From Swaminathania salitolerans (GTDB taxonomy: Bacteria; Pseudomonadota; Alphaproteobacteria; Acetobacterales; Acetobacteraceae): a stretch of DNA of 64,000 nucleotides. The position numbers and the translations under genes were made by a program. Position 1 is the first letter of the stretch, and every line of letters begins with the position of its first letter. Below the pieces are notes generated by a model. That model worked only from the letters and a program-made list of their open reading frames with translations, did no database searches and was not told the DNA's origin. The stretch lies in NCBI RefSeq assembly GCF_025994315.1, contig NZ_BAQE01000025.1. One strand, 5' to 3'. Shown here piece after piece: positions 40,269 through 48,941 of this stretch.

Positions 40269-42680
40269 TCAGAAGCGCTGGGAGATGCCGGTCAGGATCG
40301 TACGGCGCAAGCCGTATTGCGGCGCACCCACGCCGATGCCCGATCCGTCGCGGATCTGATAGGTCTTGTCGAACAGGTTGAGCACGTCCAGACGGAGCTG
40401 CGTGCGCTTGAGGAACGGGACATGGAACAGATCGCGGAAGGACTGGACCAGAGAGAGATTGAACGTGGCGTAGATGGGCACGGAACGACCGTTCGGAACG
40501 GCGCCGTCGGCGCGCAGACCGCTTCCATAGACCATCGAGGCGGAAATCCTGGTGGGATGACCCGTGCGATAGAAGAACGAATAGGCGCCGCCTGCTGAGG
40601 CCGTCCATCTCTGGTCGTGATCGAGATGGATCCAGCGATGCTGGATATAGGCCAGATCGTCGGGATCCATGGTCCACTGGGCGGTCGTGATGTCCTTGCC
40701 TATGGCGCGAGACCATGCCGCATTGCCGTAAAGCGAGAGGGGGCCGTGCTCGTAATTGGTCGAGAGTTCGTAGCCGTTCACCTGCCCGCGCCGGTAATTG
40801 AATGCGGAGAGGATGATAGGCGCCCCGAACTGTCCCTCATCGATCATGTTCTTTGCAAGTTTGACATAGGCATCGAAGGAGGCATGCCATCCCGGAAGCA
40901 GGGTCTGGGTCACACCTGCGTCGAAATAATGATCGCGCTCGGCCTTGACGGTATTGTTCTGCAGGGTCTGGGGTTCGTTCGACGTTCCGACATATTTGCC
41001 GAGCGATGTATTGGCCACCAGCTCGAAGGGCGGGGGCGTGAAATATCGCGAGTAGCCGGCATGCAGAACACCGCCGCGCCATGCGCGCCAGACGATATTG
41101 ATGCGCGGACTGACCTGCTTGGCGTGGGTATATTCGTCGACACCGTCGAAACGCAGCCCGTAATTGATGGTCAGGTTCTTCACCGGACGCCACTCGTCCT
41201 GTGCATAGAGCCCGTACATCCATCCCGTTCGTCCGCTGCCGTCGTGAACGGTCCGGGTGCTGCCGTCATAGACGAGCGTTCCGTCATCCTCGATGCCGGT
41301 CTGCTGATAGACGATCGAGTTTGTCTTGGAGACATTGCGCTCGACATAGACCTGATACCCGAAACGCACCGTGTGCTGGCTGTTGGCATGCCATGTCACA
41401 TCGGTCTGGGAACCGGTCGAGAAGACCGAACGTGCGGCATGCTGGCTGATGCCGTTATAGACGAGATCGCCCAGCGGGTCCGGGGAGTAGCCCAGCGAGG
41501 AATAGCGCGCGATGACCGAACTTTGCAGACTGACCGTGCCCATGTCCTTCTGGAGGGACAGAATCCCGAAATCGGTGATTTCCTTCTGACGTTCGTTCAG
41601 GCTCGCGCTGTCGACACTGCCATAGACCTGCTGCGAGAGGGCGGAGTCGAGAAAGCTCGGATTCGCAAACTGACGCTGCTGTCCCGGATTGTTGGGCAGC
41701 TGATATTGCGCGTTCGAGACGCCGCCCGTCAGGCTGATACGGGTATTCTCGTCGGCCGTGTAACGCAGATGTCCGAGCGCATGATACTGGTTGCTCAGAT
41801 CGTGGATCGGGTTGAAGCTGGAAGTCGGATTCTCGACACCGACCCGGTTGTGAACGAAATCCGCCGTTCCGAAGAAATCCCATTTCCCGGCGTGACCGCC
41901 ATATTGGAGCGACGGGAAGAAGTAGTCGCGCGCCCCGCCATAGATCGCGGCATCGCCGCCGGGGTCCGCGCTTCCGTTCTTGGTGGTCAGATCGATCACA
42001 CCGGCCTGGAGAAATCCGTATTCGCTCGGGAGGGCGCCGGTGGTCAGCGATGCCGAATGGGCGAAACGGGTCATGAGCGCCTGACCGAAAACGCTCAGCC
42101 CTTCGGGGAGCTGAACGCCGTCCAGCCGGAACTGCACCTCGTTATGATCGCCACGTATGTGGATCTGGCCGAAACTGTCCTGTGCGACGCCGGGTGCCTG
42201 CAACAGAAGCGTGTTCAGGGGCGCATTGTCGCCACCCGGATTGTTCTCGATGTCGCGTCGCGTGAAGCGATATGTCGTGGCGCCGGTCGAGGACTGGAGG
42301 GCGGAGCGGATCTCGTCCAGACGCGCATTGACGATGATATGCTCTTCATGCGGCACGGATTGCGGCAGGGGAGTGGACGCATCGGCATCGAAAGAGGTGC
42401 GTGAGGCGGTCGTCCCGGCAGTTTCCGCGTCGCTCCGTGACCCTGTAGACGGGACGATGTTGCGGGGCGGGGACGACTGGGGCACGGCGGAGGTGGCGGG
42501 GGCGGACGCGCCCCGGCTTGTCGCGCCCCGGCTCGTCGTGGCCCGGCTCGACGCGGCCTTGGCCTGGCCGGCCCCGGCGGGCGCAGCCAGGGCCGGGGTG
42601 GTCAGGGTCCAGACGGTGAGTGCAGGAAGCGAGCACGACAGAAGCAGGATGTGCGATCGCAGGGATCGGGTAGGCGTCAT
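40269..42680 (-). CDS. TonB-dependent outer-membrane receptor
   Basis: An 803-residue receptor from ATG 42680 (AGGGA upstream). It has a signal peptide (about 1-31) and then a low-complexity Ala/Ser/Thr linker with five-residue repeats. The plug domain is at about 110-260, with APLNTLLLQAPGVAQDSFGQIHIRGDHNEVQFRLDG. A beta-barrel of about 540 residues ends in TGISQRF with the terminal Phe required for outer-membrane insertion. EYTHAKQVSPRINIVWR and DEWRPVKNLTINYGLRFDG are barrel strands. Iron-siderophore or vitamin-like substrates are usual for the family; none can be assigned. It is convergent with the ABC operon and divergent from a yellow/MRJP-like gene. Confidence 0.93.
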   Translation of the reverse strand: MTPTRSLRSHILLLSCSLPALTVWTLTTPALAAPAGAGQAKAASSRATTSRGATSRGASAPATSAVPQSSPPRNIVPSTGSRSDAETAGTTASRTSFDADASTPLPQSVPHEEHIIVNARLDEIRSALQSSTGATTYRFTRRDIENNPGGDNAPLNTLLLQAPGVAQDSFGQIHIRGDHNEVQFRLDGVQLPEGLSVFGQALMTRFAHSASLTTGALPSEYGFLQAGVIDLTTKNGSADPGGDAAIYGGARDYFFPSLQYGGHAGKWDFFGTADFVHNRVGVENPTSSFNPIHDLSNQYHALGHLRYTADENTRISLTGGVSNAQYQLPNNPGQQRQFANPSFLDSALSQQVYGSVDSASLNERQKEITDFGILSLQKDMGTVSLQSSVIARYSSLGYSPDPLGDLVYNGISQHAARSVFSTGSQTDVTWHANSQHTVRFGYQVYVERNVSKTNSIVYQQTGIEDDGTLVYDGSTRTVHDGSGRTGWMYGLYAQDEWRPVKNLTINYGLRFDGVDEYTHAKQVSPRINIVWRAWRGGVLHAGYSRYFTPPPFELVANTSLGKYVGTSNEPQTLQNNTVKAERDHYFDAGVTQTLLPGWHASFDAYVKLAKNMIDEGQFGAPIILSAFNYRRGQVNGYELSTNYEHGPLSLYGNAAWSRAIGKDITTAQWTMDPDDLAYIQHRWIHLDHDQRWTASAGGAYSFFYRTGHPTRISASMVYGSGLRADGAVPNGRSVPIYATFNLSLVQSFRDLFHVPFLKRTQLRLDVLNLFDKTYQIRDGSGIGVGAPQYGLRRTILTGISQRF
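42509..42553. repeat. Three 15-bp tandem units inside the TonB receptor gene
   Basis: Units at 42509-42523, 42524-42538 and 42539-42553, about CGCCCCGGCTCGTCG, encode the repeated TSRGA/SRATT-type pentapeptides of the receptor linker. Confidence 0.8.
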
Positions 42681-42903
42681 GACAATCCCTAGGAACTGGA
42701 AGGAAATCGGATCGATAGCGTCATTACTTTGTATGATATAACATAACAACCTCCGACTGAGCCTTTCGGAAGGTTTATGGCAAACTGTGACATATCCGAT
42801 ACATCCAGCCCGGTTTTCCTGCATCCATCCGCCAGCGTGAAGCCCGGTCGCACCCCAAGGCGTTAACGACGCGCACCATGCGCATTGCCCCGGGGAGCTA
42901 TCG

Positions 42904-44097
42904 ATGAACCGACGACTGTTTCTGGCGGCATCCGCCTGTGTGCCCGTGATGGGGGCGCGCTGCGTTGCCGCCCGTGGCGCTGACAACCCGGCGGCGGGAC
43001 TCCGGGGCAATACCGATCGGGGAACCACACCGGCCGGTATGTTCGATGTCGTTGCGCAATTCGAGGGGCCAGGCCCTTCGGGCGTTGCCGTGACCGATGG
43101 CGGGAGGATTTTCGTCAGTTTCCCGCGCCATGCGATCGATCATGCTGGTGCGACACTGGGTGAATTGCGGAACGGGAAAATCATCCCTTATCCATCGCCC
43201 GGGATGAGCCTTCCCTCATCGCGCGCGCCTGCGGAACGGTTTCTTTCCATCCACGGGATCACGCTCGATGGGAAGGGACGTCTCTGGGTGATCGATGACG
43301 GCAAACGGGCCGGGCACCCGATCCCGGAAGGGGGTGCCAAGGTGGTCTGTATCGATCCGGAGACCGGTCGGATCGTTCACCGGATCGTTCTGAGGGCACC
43401 GGTGCTCTTGCCGGACAGCCACATGAACGATCTCAGGGTGGCGCTCGGCGCCGGGGCTGCCGGAACGGTCTTCGTGACGGATTCGTCCTTCGGAACCCGG
43501 CCGGGTCTCGTCATCATCGACCTTGCGCGCGGTAGCGCGCGGCGGGTGCTCACCCATCATCCTTCCGCGCAGCCCGTCGCGGGATTTGCCGCTTTCGTGG
43601 AAGGGGTTCCCCGCCAGTATCGCCCCCATCATCCGGGCATGGTGTCCGGTGGGATCGACGGGATCGCGCTTACGCCTGCGAACGACCGTCTCTTTTTCTC
43701 GCCATTGACCAGCCGCCGTCTCTACAGCGCCCCGGTCGCAAGCCTGATCGATCCGGCTCTCGATGCACAGGCTCTGGGTGAAACGATACGGGACGAGGGG
43801 GAGAAAGGCGTAGCCGACGGGCTGTGCTTCGATCGTTTCGGTCGGCTCTATACCACCGATTACGAGCATGACAGCATTTTGCGCCGGGACCGGGACGGGA
43901 CGCTCACTGTCATGGCGAGAGATCCGCGCATTCTCTCACCTGACGGTATCTGCGCGACGCAAACCCATATCTATTGCACGCTCGGGCAGTGGAACCGGCT
44001 GCCCTCCTTCAACGACGGACACGATCTGCGCAAGCCGCCCTATCTGCTCATACGACTGCCGATCGAGGCACCGCAGGATGTGTCCGCAGAACCGTAG
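42904..44097 (+). CDS. Secreted yellow/major royal jelly-like beta-propeller protein
   Basis: A 397-residue protein. It has a signal peptide starting MNRRLFLAASACVP, with two arginines but not a full Tat motif. The body fits the major-royal-jelly/yellow family of six-bladed propellers: GVAVTDGGRIFVSFPRH, LDGKGRLWVIDDGK, HMNDLRVA, FVTDSSFGT, GGIDGIALTPANDRLFFSPLTSRRLYS and DGLCFDRFGRLYTTDYEHDSI. Bacterial members are periplasmic or secreted; related propellers act as lactonases, but catalytic residues cannot be judged here. It is divergent from the TonB receptor with a 223-bp shared upstream region. Confidence 0.88.
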   Translation: MNRRLFLAASACVPVMGARCVAARGADNPAAGLRGNTDRGTTPAGMFDVVAQFEGPGPSGVAVTDGGRIFVSFPRHAIDHAGATLGELRNGKIIPYPSPGMSLPSSRAPAERFLSIHGITLDGKGRLWVIDDGKRAGHPIPEGGAKVVCIDPETGRIVHRIVLRAPVLLPDSHMNDLRVALGAGAAGTVFVTDSSFGTRPGLVIIDLARGSARRVLTHHPSAQPVAGFAAFVEGVPRQYRPHHPGMVSGGIDGIALTPANDRLFFSPLTSRRLYSAPVASLIDPALDAQALGETIRDEGEKGVADGLCFDRFGRLYTTDYEHDSILRRDRDGTLTVMARDPRILSPDGICATQTHIYCTLGQWNRLPSFNDGHDLRKPPYLLIRLPIEAPQDVSAEP

Positions 44098-44212
44098 CGG
44101 CAGGGAACGCAGTCCTGTGGCGTGCTGGGCATCACCGGGGGCATGGCCGGGCGCATGGCGCGGGCCTGGGACGTGTGACGCGCAGGCCCAGAACCGGGCC
44201 GGATCTCGCGAG

Positions 44213-44233
44213 GGGCGGGGTTTTTCCCCGCCC
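44213..44233. terminator. Terminator between the MRJP-like and YidB-like genes
   Basis: GGGCGGGG (44213-44220) and CCCCGCCC (44226-44233) form a perfect 8-bp stem around TTTTT. It lies between two convergent genes. The T run is in the loop, so it resembles a stem-terminator without a proper 3' U tract. Confidence 0.5.
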
Positions 44234-44243
44234 GACCGGATGC

Positions 44244-44609
44244 TCAGCCAGAGGCTTCCGGTGAGGACGACGTCTTGCTTGTCTCGTGATCGACGACACC
44301 GGGCAGAAACTGCGCGAGGGCAGGAAGCAGGGCCGCGGCAGGAAGGCCCGTCTTGGAAACGAGCATCTGGATCTGCTCGTCGGTCAGAAGAGCACGCAGC
44401 TCATCGGCGGTGACGGGCAGGTTTTCGCCCGAGCCGATCCAGGATTTCACCTTCTCCTCGAGCCCGGCCTTGCGCGCCTGGTCGAGCATCATCTGGATGC
44501 CCTGCTCGCTCGTGAGAAAGCCGCTCAGGCTGCCGCCGAGCTTCTCCTTGATCTTGTCGCCGACGCCGCCGAGGGCGGAGTTCATCATGGAACCCAGAAA
44601 TCCGCTCAA
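44244..44609 (-). CDS. YidB/DUF937-like small protein
   Basis: A 121-residue protein with a glycine-rich, amphipathic N-terminus (MSGFLGSMMNSALGGVGDKIKEKLGG). The C-terminal part has the pattern LEEKVKSWIGSGENLPVTADELRALLTDEQIQMLVSKTGLP...LAQFLPGVVD, the YidB/DUF937 signature. Function is unknown. It lies 36 bases downstream of minE on the same strand and could share its transcript, although this pairing is not a known functional link. Confidence 0.85.
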   Translation of the reverse strand: MSGFLGSMMNSALGGVGDKIKEKLGGSLSGFLTSEQGIQMMLDQARKAGLEEKVKSWIGSGENLPVTADELRALLTDEQIQMLVSKTGLPAAALLPALAQFLPGVVDHETSKTSSSPEASG

Positions 44610-44645
44610 ATCTGCTCTCCCATCTGGTGGCCGACCGGCGCCATA

Positions 44646-44918
44646 TCAGGCCGAACGGCGTGTTTCCTTGTCGATCTGGGGCATCTCGATGTCGATTTCG
44701 AGAACCGAACATCCGTCATTGCCGCCATCGAGCTTGACCTGGACCTTGTCCTGATCGACCGCGACGTGACGCTTGATCACCTCCAGAATCTCCCGGTGTA
44801 ACTGACTCACGAGCTCCGAGTTGCCATTGCCCGAGCGTTCATGCGCAAGCAGGATCTGGAGCCGGTCGCGTGCGACCGAGCTGGTATTGCGTTTGGAGAA
44901 CAGACCGAACAGGCTCAT
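44646..44918 (-). CDS. minE: Cell division topological specificity factor MinE
   Basis: A 90-residue protein. Its amphipathic N-terminus (MSLFGLFSKRN) binds membrane, followed by the MinD-stimulating segment SSVARDRLQILLAHER. The C-terminal dimer domain has REILEVIKRHVAVDQDKVQVKLD. MinE drives MinD oscillation so that the division ring forms at midcell. Its ATG overlaps the minD stop (ATGA), the conserved minD-minE arrangement. Confidence 0.96.
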   Translation of the reverse strand: MSLFGLFSKRNTSSVARDRLQILLAHERSGNGNSELVSQLHREILEVIKRHVAVDQDKVQVKLDGGNDGCSVLEIDIEMPQIDKETRRSA

Positions 44919-45730
44919 GCGACCCTCTTCTTGAACAGCCAGTCGAGCAATCCCTTGCGCTCGAGCGGGATCTGGATTTCCAGCTTCTCACCCTGAAGCC
45001 GGCGCGCGGCGTCGAAATAGGCGCGGGCGGGCGCGGATTCCGGATTGGACAATGTCACCGGCGCACCGACATTGGAGGCGCGCAGAACCTCCTCGCTCTC
45101 GGGGATGATACCGAGGAGGGGGATGGAGAGGATCTCGAGAACGTCCTCGGTATTCAGCATTTCGCCGCGTGCCGCCCGGGACGGGTCGTACCGGGTCATG
45201 AGCAGGTGTTTTTCCACCTTCTCGCCGTTCTTGGCCCGTTCAGTCGTGCTGTCGAGCATGCCGATGATCCGGTCGCTGTCGCGCACGGAGCTGACTTCGG
45301 GATTGGTGACCACCACGGCGACATCGGCATGATACATGGCCATCTGGGCACCGCGTTCGATCCCGGCGGGGCTGTCACAGAGAATCCAGTCGAATTTCTC
45401 GCGAAGTTCCGCGATCACCTCGGCCACGCCCTCGGCGGTAAGGGCATCCTTGTCGCGCGTCTGCGAGGCGGGAAGGATCGAGAGCGTCTCGAGCCGCTTG
45501 TCGCGGATCAGCGCCTGGGAAAGCTTGGCGTCTCCCTGCACGACATTGATGAAGTCGAACACCACCCGGCGCTCGGCCCCCATGACCAGATCCAGATTGC
45601 GCAGCCCGACATCGAAATCGATGACGACAACGTTCTGGCCCGTGCGCGCGAGTGCGGCGCCCAGTGCTGCCGTCGAGGTGGTCTTTCCGACCCCGCCCTT
45701 ACCGGATGTGACTACCAGCACCTTGGCCAT
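44915..45730 (-). CDS. minD: Septum site-determining ATPase MinD
   Basis: A 271-residue deviant Walker ATPase. The motif SGKGGVGKTTS (residues 9-19) contains the signature lysine, DFDVGLRNLDLVMG follows, switch II is DSPAGIE, and the C-terminal membrane-targeting helix is KGLLDWLFKK. MinD-ATP binds the inner membrane, recruits MinC and is released by MinE. ATG 45730 follows GGAG; an earlier frame start at 45769 is not needed. minE overlaps at the 3' end and minC lies 111 bases upstream. Confidence 0.97.
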   Translation of the reverse strand: MAKVLVVTSGKGGVGKTTSTAALGAALARTGQNVVVIDFDVGLRNLDLVMGAERRVVFDFINVVQGDAKLSQALIRDKRLETLSILPASQTRDKDALTAEGVAEVIAELREKFDWILCDSPAGIERGAQMAMYHADVAVVVTNPEVSSVRDSDRIIGMLDSTTERAKNGEKVEKHLLMTRYDPSRAARGEMLNTEDVLEILSIPLLGIIPESEEVLRASNVGAPVTLSNPESAPARAYFDAARRLQGEKLEIQIPLERKGLLDWLFKKRVA

Positions 45731-45841
45731 GTGCGCTCCACCAATTCTTACTGAACAAACCGCACTCACAACGTGGCGGCTCGCACGATACTACTTTTGA
45801 AATGCTTCGTGCCGCAATCTCCCGGCGTCGAATATTTTCAC

Positions 45842-46744
45842 TCAGGCGAGTTTCGAAACCGTTACCCGTCCGTCCTGCAGGAAAGCCTGGGCGGATTGAT
45901 CGTGAACGGTCTGATCCATTTCATCCGCGGTCATGTAGAATCCGTCGATCGCCAGAAGCTCCGCCTGCATCCGCGTCGCAAGGATCCGGGCGCCGGACTG
46001 ACCGCCGACGCCTGCGATCGCGCGGCCGCGCAGGACGCCATGAACATGGATCGAACCGCTGGCCATCAGCTCCGCCCCCGAGGCCACGGAGCCGATCACC
46101 ACGATATCGCCGTCGAGATGCATGACGCTCTGACCCGAGCGGATGGGACGGTCGAGGAAAAGGGTTTCCGCTTTACGGGACGGATCGTCATAGGCCCCGT
46201 CACCGGCGGCGCCGCAAGCTGTCTCGTCGCGCGCCGGATCGTGTCCGTCCGCGTCGCTTCCGTGCCGGGGCGCTCCGGTTCCGTTTGCGGGAAGCTCGAC
46301 GGCGCCGCTTGCGCGTCCTCCGTCGAGCTGGACCGGCCAGTCCCACCCTGCGAGTGCGGGCCAGTCCGGATGGGCCCCCTCGATGCCGATGATATGAATG
46401 CCGCGTTCGACCAGAGCCTGCTGCAGCCCCGACAGATCGACGGTCTGCTCGGAAACCAGGCCGAGATCCAGAATGACCGGCCGCCCCGAGAAGAAGCCCA
46501 CCGAGTGCGAGATCTGGTGATCGAGCCCAGCCATCCAGTCGGACAGGGGGGCCTCCGGAGAGAGAACGAGCGCCAGAAACGAACGGCCCCGCGCCCGGAT
46601 ACGCATCGGCGGATTAGGGGTCTGCAGGCCGGGTCCGGAATCGGGTCCAGAGACGGGTCCAGCCCCTGTCGCGTGTGCGGCGGCGGGTGCTGCGGCAGGA
46701 TCGACAACGGGTTCGACAACGTGATCTGACGTCGGGTCTGTCAT
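45842..46744 (-). CDS. minC: Septum site-determining inhibitor MinC, with a long linker
   Basis: A 300-residue protein from ATG 46744. It has an acidic, Ala/Pro/Gly-rich N-terminal extension (about 1-46), then the FtsZ-inhibiting N domain starting MRIRARGRSFLALVLSPEAPL. A polar linker (about 150-190, with HGSDADGHDPARDE) follows. The beta-helical C domain is at about 195-300, with GQSVMHLDGDIVVIGSVASGAELMASGSIHVHG. It binds MinD and blocks FtsZ assembly at the poles. The extension holds a 12-bp tandem repeat, and the reading frame upstream of 46744 belongs to no real gene. Confidence 0.93.
   Translation of the reverse strand: MTDPTSDHVVEPVVDPAAAPAAAHATGAGPVSGPDSGPGLQTPNPPMRIRARGRSFLALVLSPEAPLSDWMAGLDHQISHSVGFFSGRPVILDLGLVSEQTVDLSGLQQALVERGIHIIGIEGAHPDWPALAGWDWPVQLDGGRASGAVELPANGTGAPRHGSDADGHDPARDETACGAAGDGAYDDPSRKAETLFLDRPIRSGQSVMHLDGDIVVIGSVASGAELMASGSIHVHGVLRGRAIAGVGGQSGARILATRMQAELLAIDGFYMTADEMDQTVHDQSAQAFLQDGRVTVSKLA
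46631..46666. repeat. Three 12-bp tandem units inside minC
   Basis: GGGTCCGGAATC, GGGTCCAGAGAC and GGGTCCAGCCCC follow each other exactly, encoding SGPx-type repeats in the N-terminal extension of MinC. Confidence 0.85.
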
Positions 46745-46843
46745 GGTCTGGAAACGCTCTGAAGTCGCGGGAGAGAAGAAATGAAACGGCGGGGCTGTGC
46801 AGCTCTCTTGCCTCGTCACCTGACAGACGATTAAGAATGCTCC

Positions 46844-47512
46844 ATGCGCATTCTGTACCATCTGCCGCTCTCGCCGCAAAGCCGTCAGGTCAGGCTCGTC
46901 CTTGCCGAGAAGCGTCTGCCCTACGAACCCAAGACCGAGAAGATCTGGGAAAACCGTCCGGAATATCTCGCGCTCAACCCCGCCGGGGACGTGCCGCTCC
47001 TCGTGGAGGAAAACGGGCTCTCGATTCCGAATGCCTGGGTGATCTGCGAGTATCTCGAGGAAGCCTATCCCGATGTGCCCCTTCTCGGGCGGACGCTTGC
47101 CGAGCGTGTCGAGGTCAGGCGTCTCATGGCGTGGTTCGACGGCAAGTTCGGGCATGAGGTTTCGCGCAATCTTCTGGGCGAGAAGGTGGACAAGCGTCTG
47201 GCGGGACGCGGAAACCCCGACGGAACCGCCTTGCGAGCCGGATATGCCAATATGCGCTTTCACCTCGATTATATCGGGTGGCTCGCCGAAACGCGGGCCT
47301 GGCTCGCGGGGAACATGCTGTCGATCGCCGATTTCGCGGCAGCCGCGCATCTCTCCTGTCTCGATTTCATCGGTGATATCGACTGGTCCAAGGCGCCTGC
47401 CGCGAAGGACTGGTATGCGCGCATGAAGTCCCGGCCGAGCTTTCGTTCCCTCCTCAACGACCGGGTGAACGGTTTCACCCCGCCCGCGTATTATGCCGAT
47501 CTCGATTTCTGA
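46844..47512 (+). CDS. Glutathione S-transferase family protein
   Basis: A 222-residue protein with an N-terminal thioredoxin-like domain (MRILYHLPLSPQSRQVRLVLAEK, then LNPAGDVPLLVEENG with the cis-Pro and SIPNAWVICEYLEE). A helical C-terminal domain has WLAGNMLSIADFAAAAHLSCLD. The order fits bacterial GSTs active on electrophiles or as chaperone-like proteins. A Ser at about 10 takes the catalytic position. The next gene starts immediately at its stop, so the two are probably co-transcribed. Confidence 0.92.
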   Translation: MRILYHLPLSPQSRQVRLVLAEKRLPYEPKTEKIWENRPEYLALNPAGDVPLLVEENGLSIPNAWVICEYLEEAYPDVPLLGRTLAERVEVRRLMAWFDGKFGHEVSRNLLGEKVDKRLAGRGNPDGTALRAGYANMRFHLDYIGWLAETRAWLAGNMLSIADFAAAAHLSCLDFIGDIDWSKAPAAKDWYARMKSRPSFRSLLNDRVNGFTPPAYYADLDF

Positions 47513-48751
47513 ATGAGCGCGCCTGACGATGCCGCCATGCATGGCGCCCGCAGGCACGATGCTCACGGGTACGATGCTGTCGTGCACGATGCCGTCGTGC
47601 TTGGGGCTGGTGCCGCCGGATTGATGGCGGCTGCGACCGCGAGCCGGGCGGGCGCATCCGTCGTCGTGATCGATCATGCCCCCGAAGCCGGACGCAAGAT
47701 CCTGATCTCGGGCGGCGGTCGCTGCAATTTCACCAATCTCGACACGCGCGCCGAGAATTTTCTCTCGGCGAACCGGCATTTCATGCGCTCCGCGCTCGCC
47801 GGTTACACGCCCCGCGATTTTCTCGCACTCGTCGAGCGTCATCGCATCGCATGGCAGGAAAAGGCGGCCGGACAGCTCTTCTGCGCGGGTTCGGCCCGGG
47901 AAATCGTCTCGATGCTTCTTCTCGAGGCGCGAGCCTGCCATCTGCAGCTCGGGACGCGGATCACGGGGCTTACGCATGACGGGACGTTCTGCGTGGAGAC
48001 CGATCGGGGCGTTTTCCGTGCCCGCTGCGTGGTTCTGGCCACGGGCGGTCTCTCGATTCCCAAGCTCGGCGCGACCGATCTCTCCCTCCGGCTCGCGCGG
48101 CAGTTCGGGCTTGCGGTCGTTCCTCCGGCACCGGCTCTGGTCCCCCTGCTTCTCGAGACGCCCTTGCCCGATCTGGCGGGCGTCTCGCTTCCCGTGCGGA
48201 CGCAGTTCGGCAAGCATGGCTTTACCGATGGCATGGTGTTCACCCATCGCGGTCTCTCCGGTCCCGCGATCCTGCAGATATCGTCCTATCTCGACGCGGC
48301 AGCCGACGGGATGCGTATCGACATGCTCCCGGGGACGGATGCGCGTGCGCATCTTCTCGCCGTCAAGCGCAGCCGTCCCCGCGCCGAGCCTCCTGCGCTG
48401 CTCGGCGCGCTGCCCCAGCGTCTTGCGCGCCATCTGATCGGACAGTCTTTGGGTGAGGACGCAGGCACGCTCGCCAATCTGCAGGACCGGCGTATCGCCG
48501 CCCTGGCCGGAATGCTGAGTGAATGGAAACCGGCCATCGCCGGAAACGAGGGCTACGCCAAGGCCGAAGTCATGCGCGGGGGGATCGATACGCGCGCCCT
48601 GTCTTCGCGGACCATGGAAGCGCGCGACGTTCCCGGTCTCTACGCGGTGGGCGAGGCGGTTGATGTTACCGGATGGCTCGGCGGGTATAATTTCCAGTGG
48701 GCCTGGTCGAGCGGCTATGCCGCCGGACGGGCCATAGCCGCACGGTCCTGA
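47513..48751 (+). CDS. NAD(P)/FAD-dependent oxidoreductase (HI0933/BaiN-like)
   Basis: A 412-residue flavoprotein starting directly at the stop of the GST gene. After an N-terminal run of five-residue repeats (residues about 5-29) comes the Rossmann motif VVLGAGAAGLMAAATASRAGASVVVIDHA (about 28-56), then ISGGGRCNFTN, which is diagnostic for the HI0933/YhiN/BaiN family. VVLATGGLSIPKLGATD and the C-terminal VGEAVDVTGWLGGYNFQWAWSSGYAAG follow. The substrate is unknown. The repeated N-terminus suggests the ATG at 47513 may sit before a tolerated insertion; a later start is possible but none has a better ribosome site. Confidence 0.9.
   Translation: MSAPDDAAMHGARRHDAHGYDAVVHDAVVLGAGAAGLMAAATASRAGASVVVIDHAPEAGRKILISGGGRCNFTNLDTRAENFLSANRHFMRSALAGYTPRDFLALVERHRIAWQEKAAGQLFCAGSAREIVSMLLLEARACHLQLGTRITGLTHDGTFCVETDRGVFRARCVVLATGGLSIPKLGATDLSLRLARQFGLAVVPPAPALVPLLLETPLPDLAGVSLPVRTQFGKHGFTDGMVFTHRGLSGPAILQISSYLDAAADGMRIDMLPGTDARAHLLAVKRSRPRAEPPALLGALPQRLARHLIGQSLGEDAGTLANLQDRRIAALAGMLSEWKPAIAGNEGYAKAEVMRGGIDTRALSSRTMEARDVPGLYAVGEAVDVTGWLGGYNFQWAWSSGYAAGRAIAARS
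47526..47600. repeat. Five 15-bp tandem units at the start of the flavoprotein gene
   Basis: Units ACGATGCCGCCATGC, ATGGCGCCCGCAGGC, ACGATGCTCACGGGT, ACGATGCTGTCGTGC and ACGATGCCGTCGTGC run head to tail from 47526. They encode (H/D)DAxx-like pentapeptides. Confidence 0.85.
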
Positions 48752-48941
48752 CCCCCGGAGCGGTCCTTCGCGTCATCGCGAGGGATCGTCCTGCCCGCGT
48801 CGTCCGGAAGCGCCGCCGGGAAATGCCGGTACGCGATACGGGGGAGGAAATGACGAACCCGGGCGCTCGTGATGCGTCTTGGCAAGAAGACCGGCGTGCA
48901 AGGCGCGTCGTGACTGTCTTGCATCCGGGGAGAGGAAACCG

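Noticed and set aside
42700..42760. Fur box upstream of the TonB receptor
   Set aside because: The AT-rich stretch TATGATATAACATAAC is promoter-like but does not match a Fur consensus well enough.
46745..48433. The upstream part of the long minus-strand frame that ends in MinC
   Set aside because: It is antisense to the GST and flavoprotein genes. MinC is complete from 46744.
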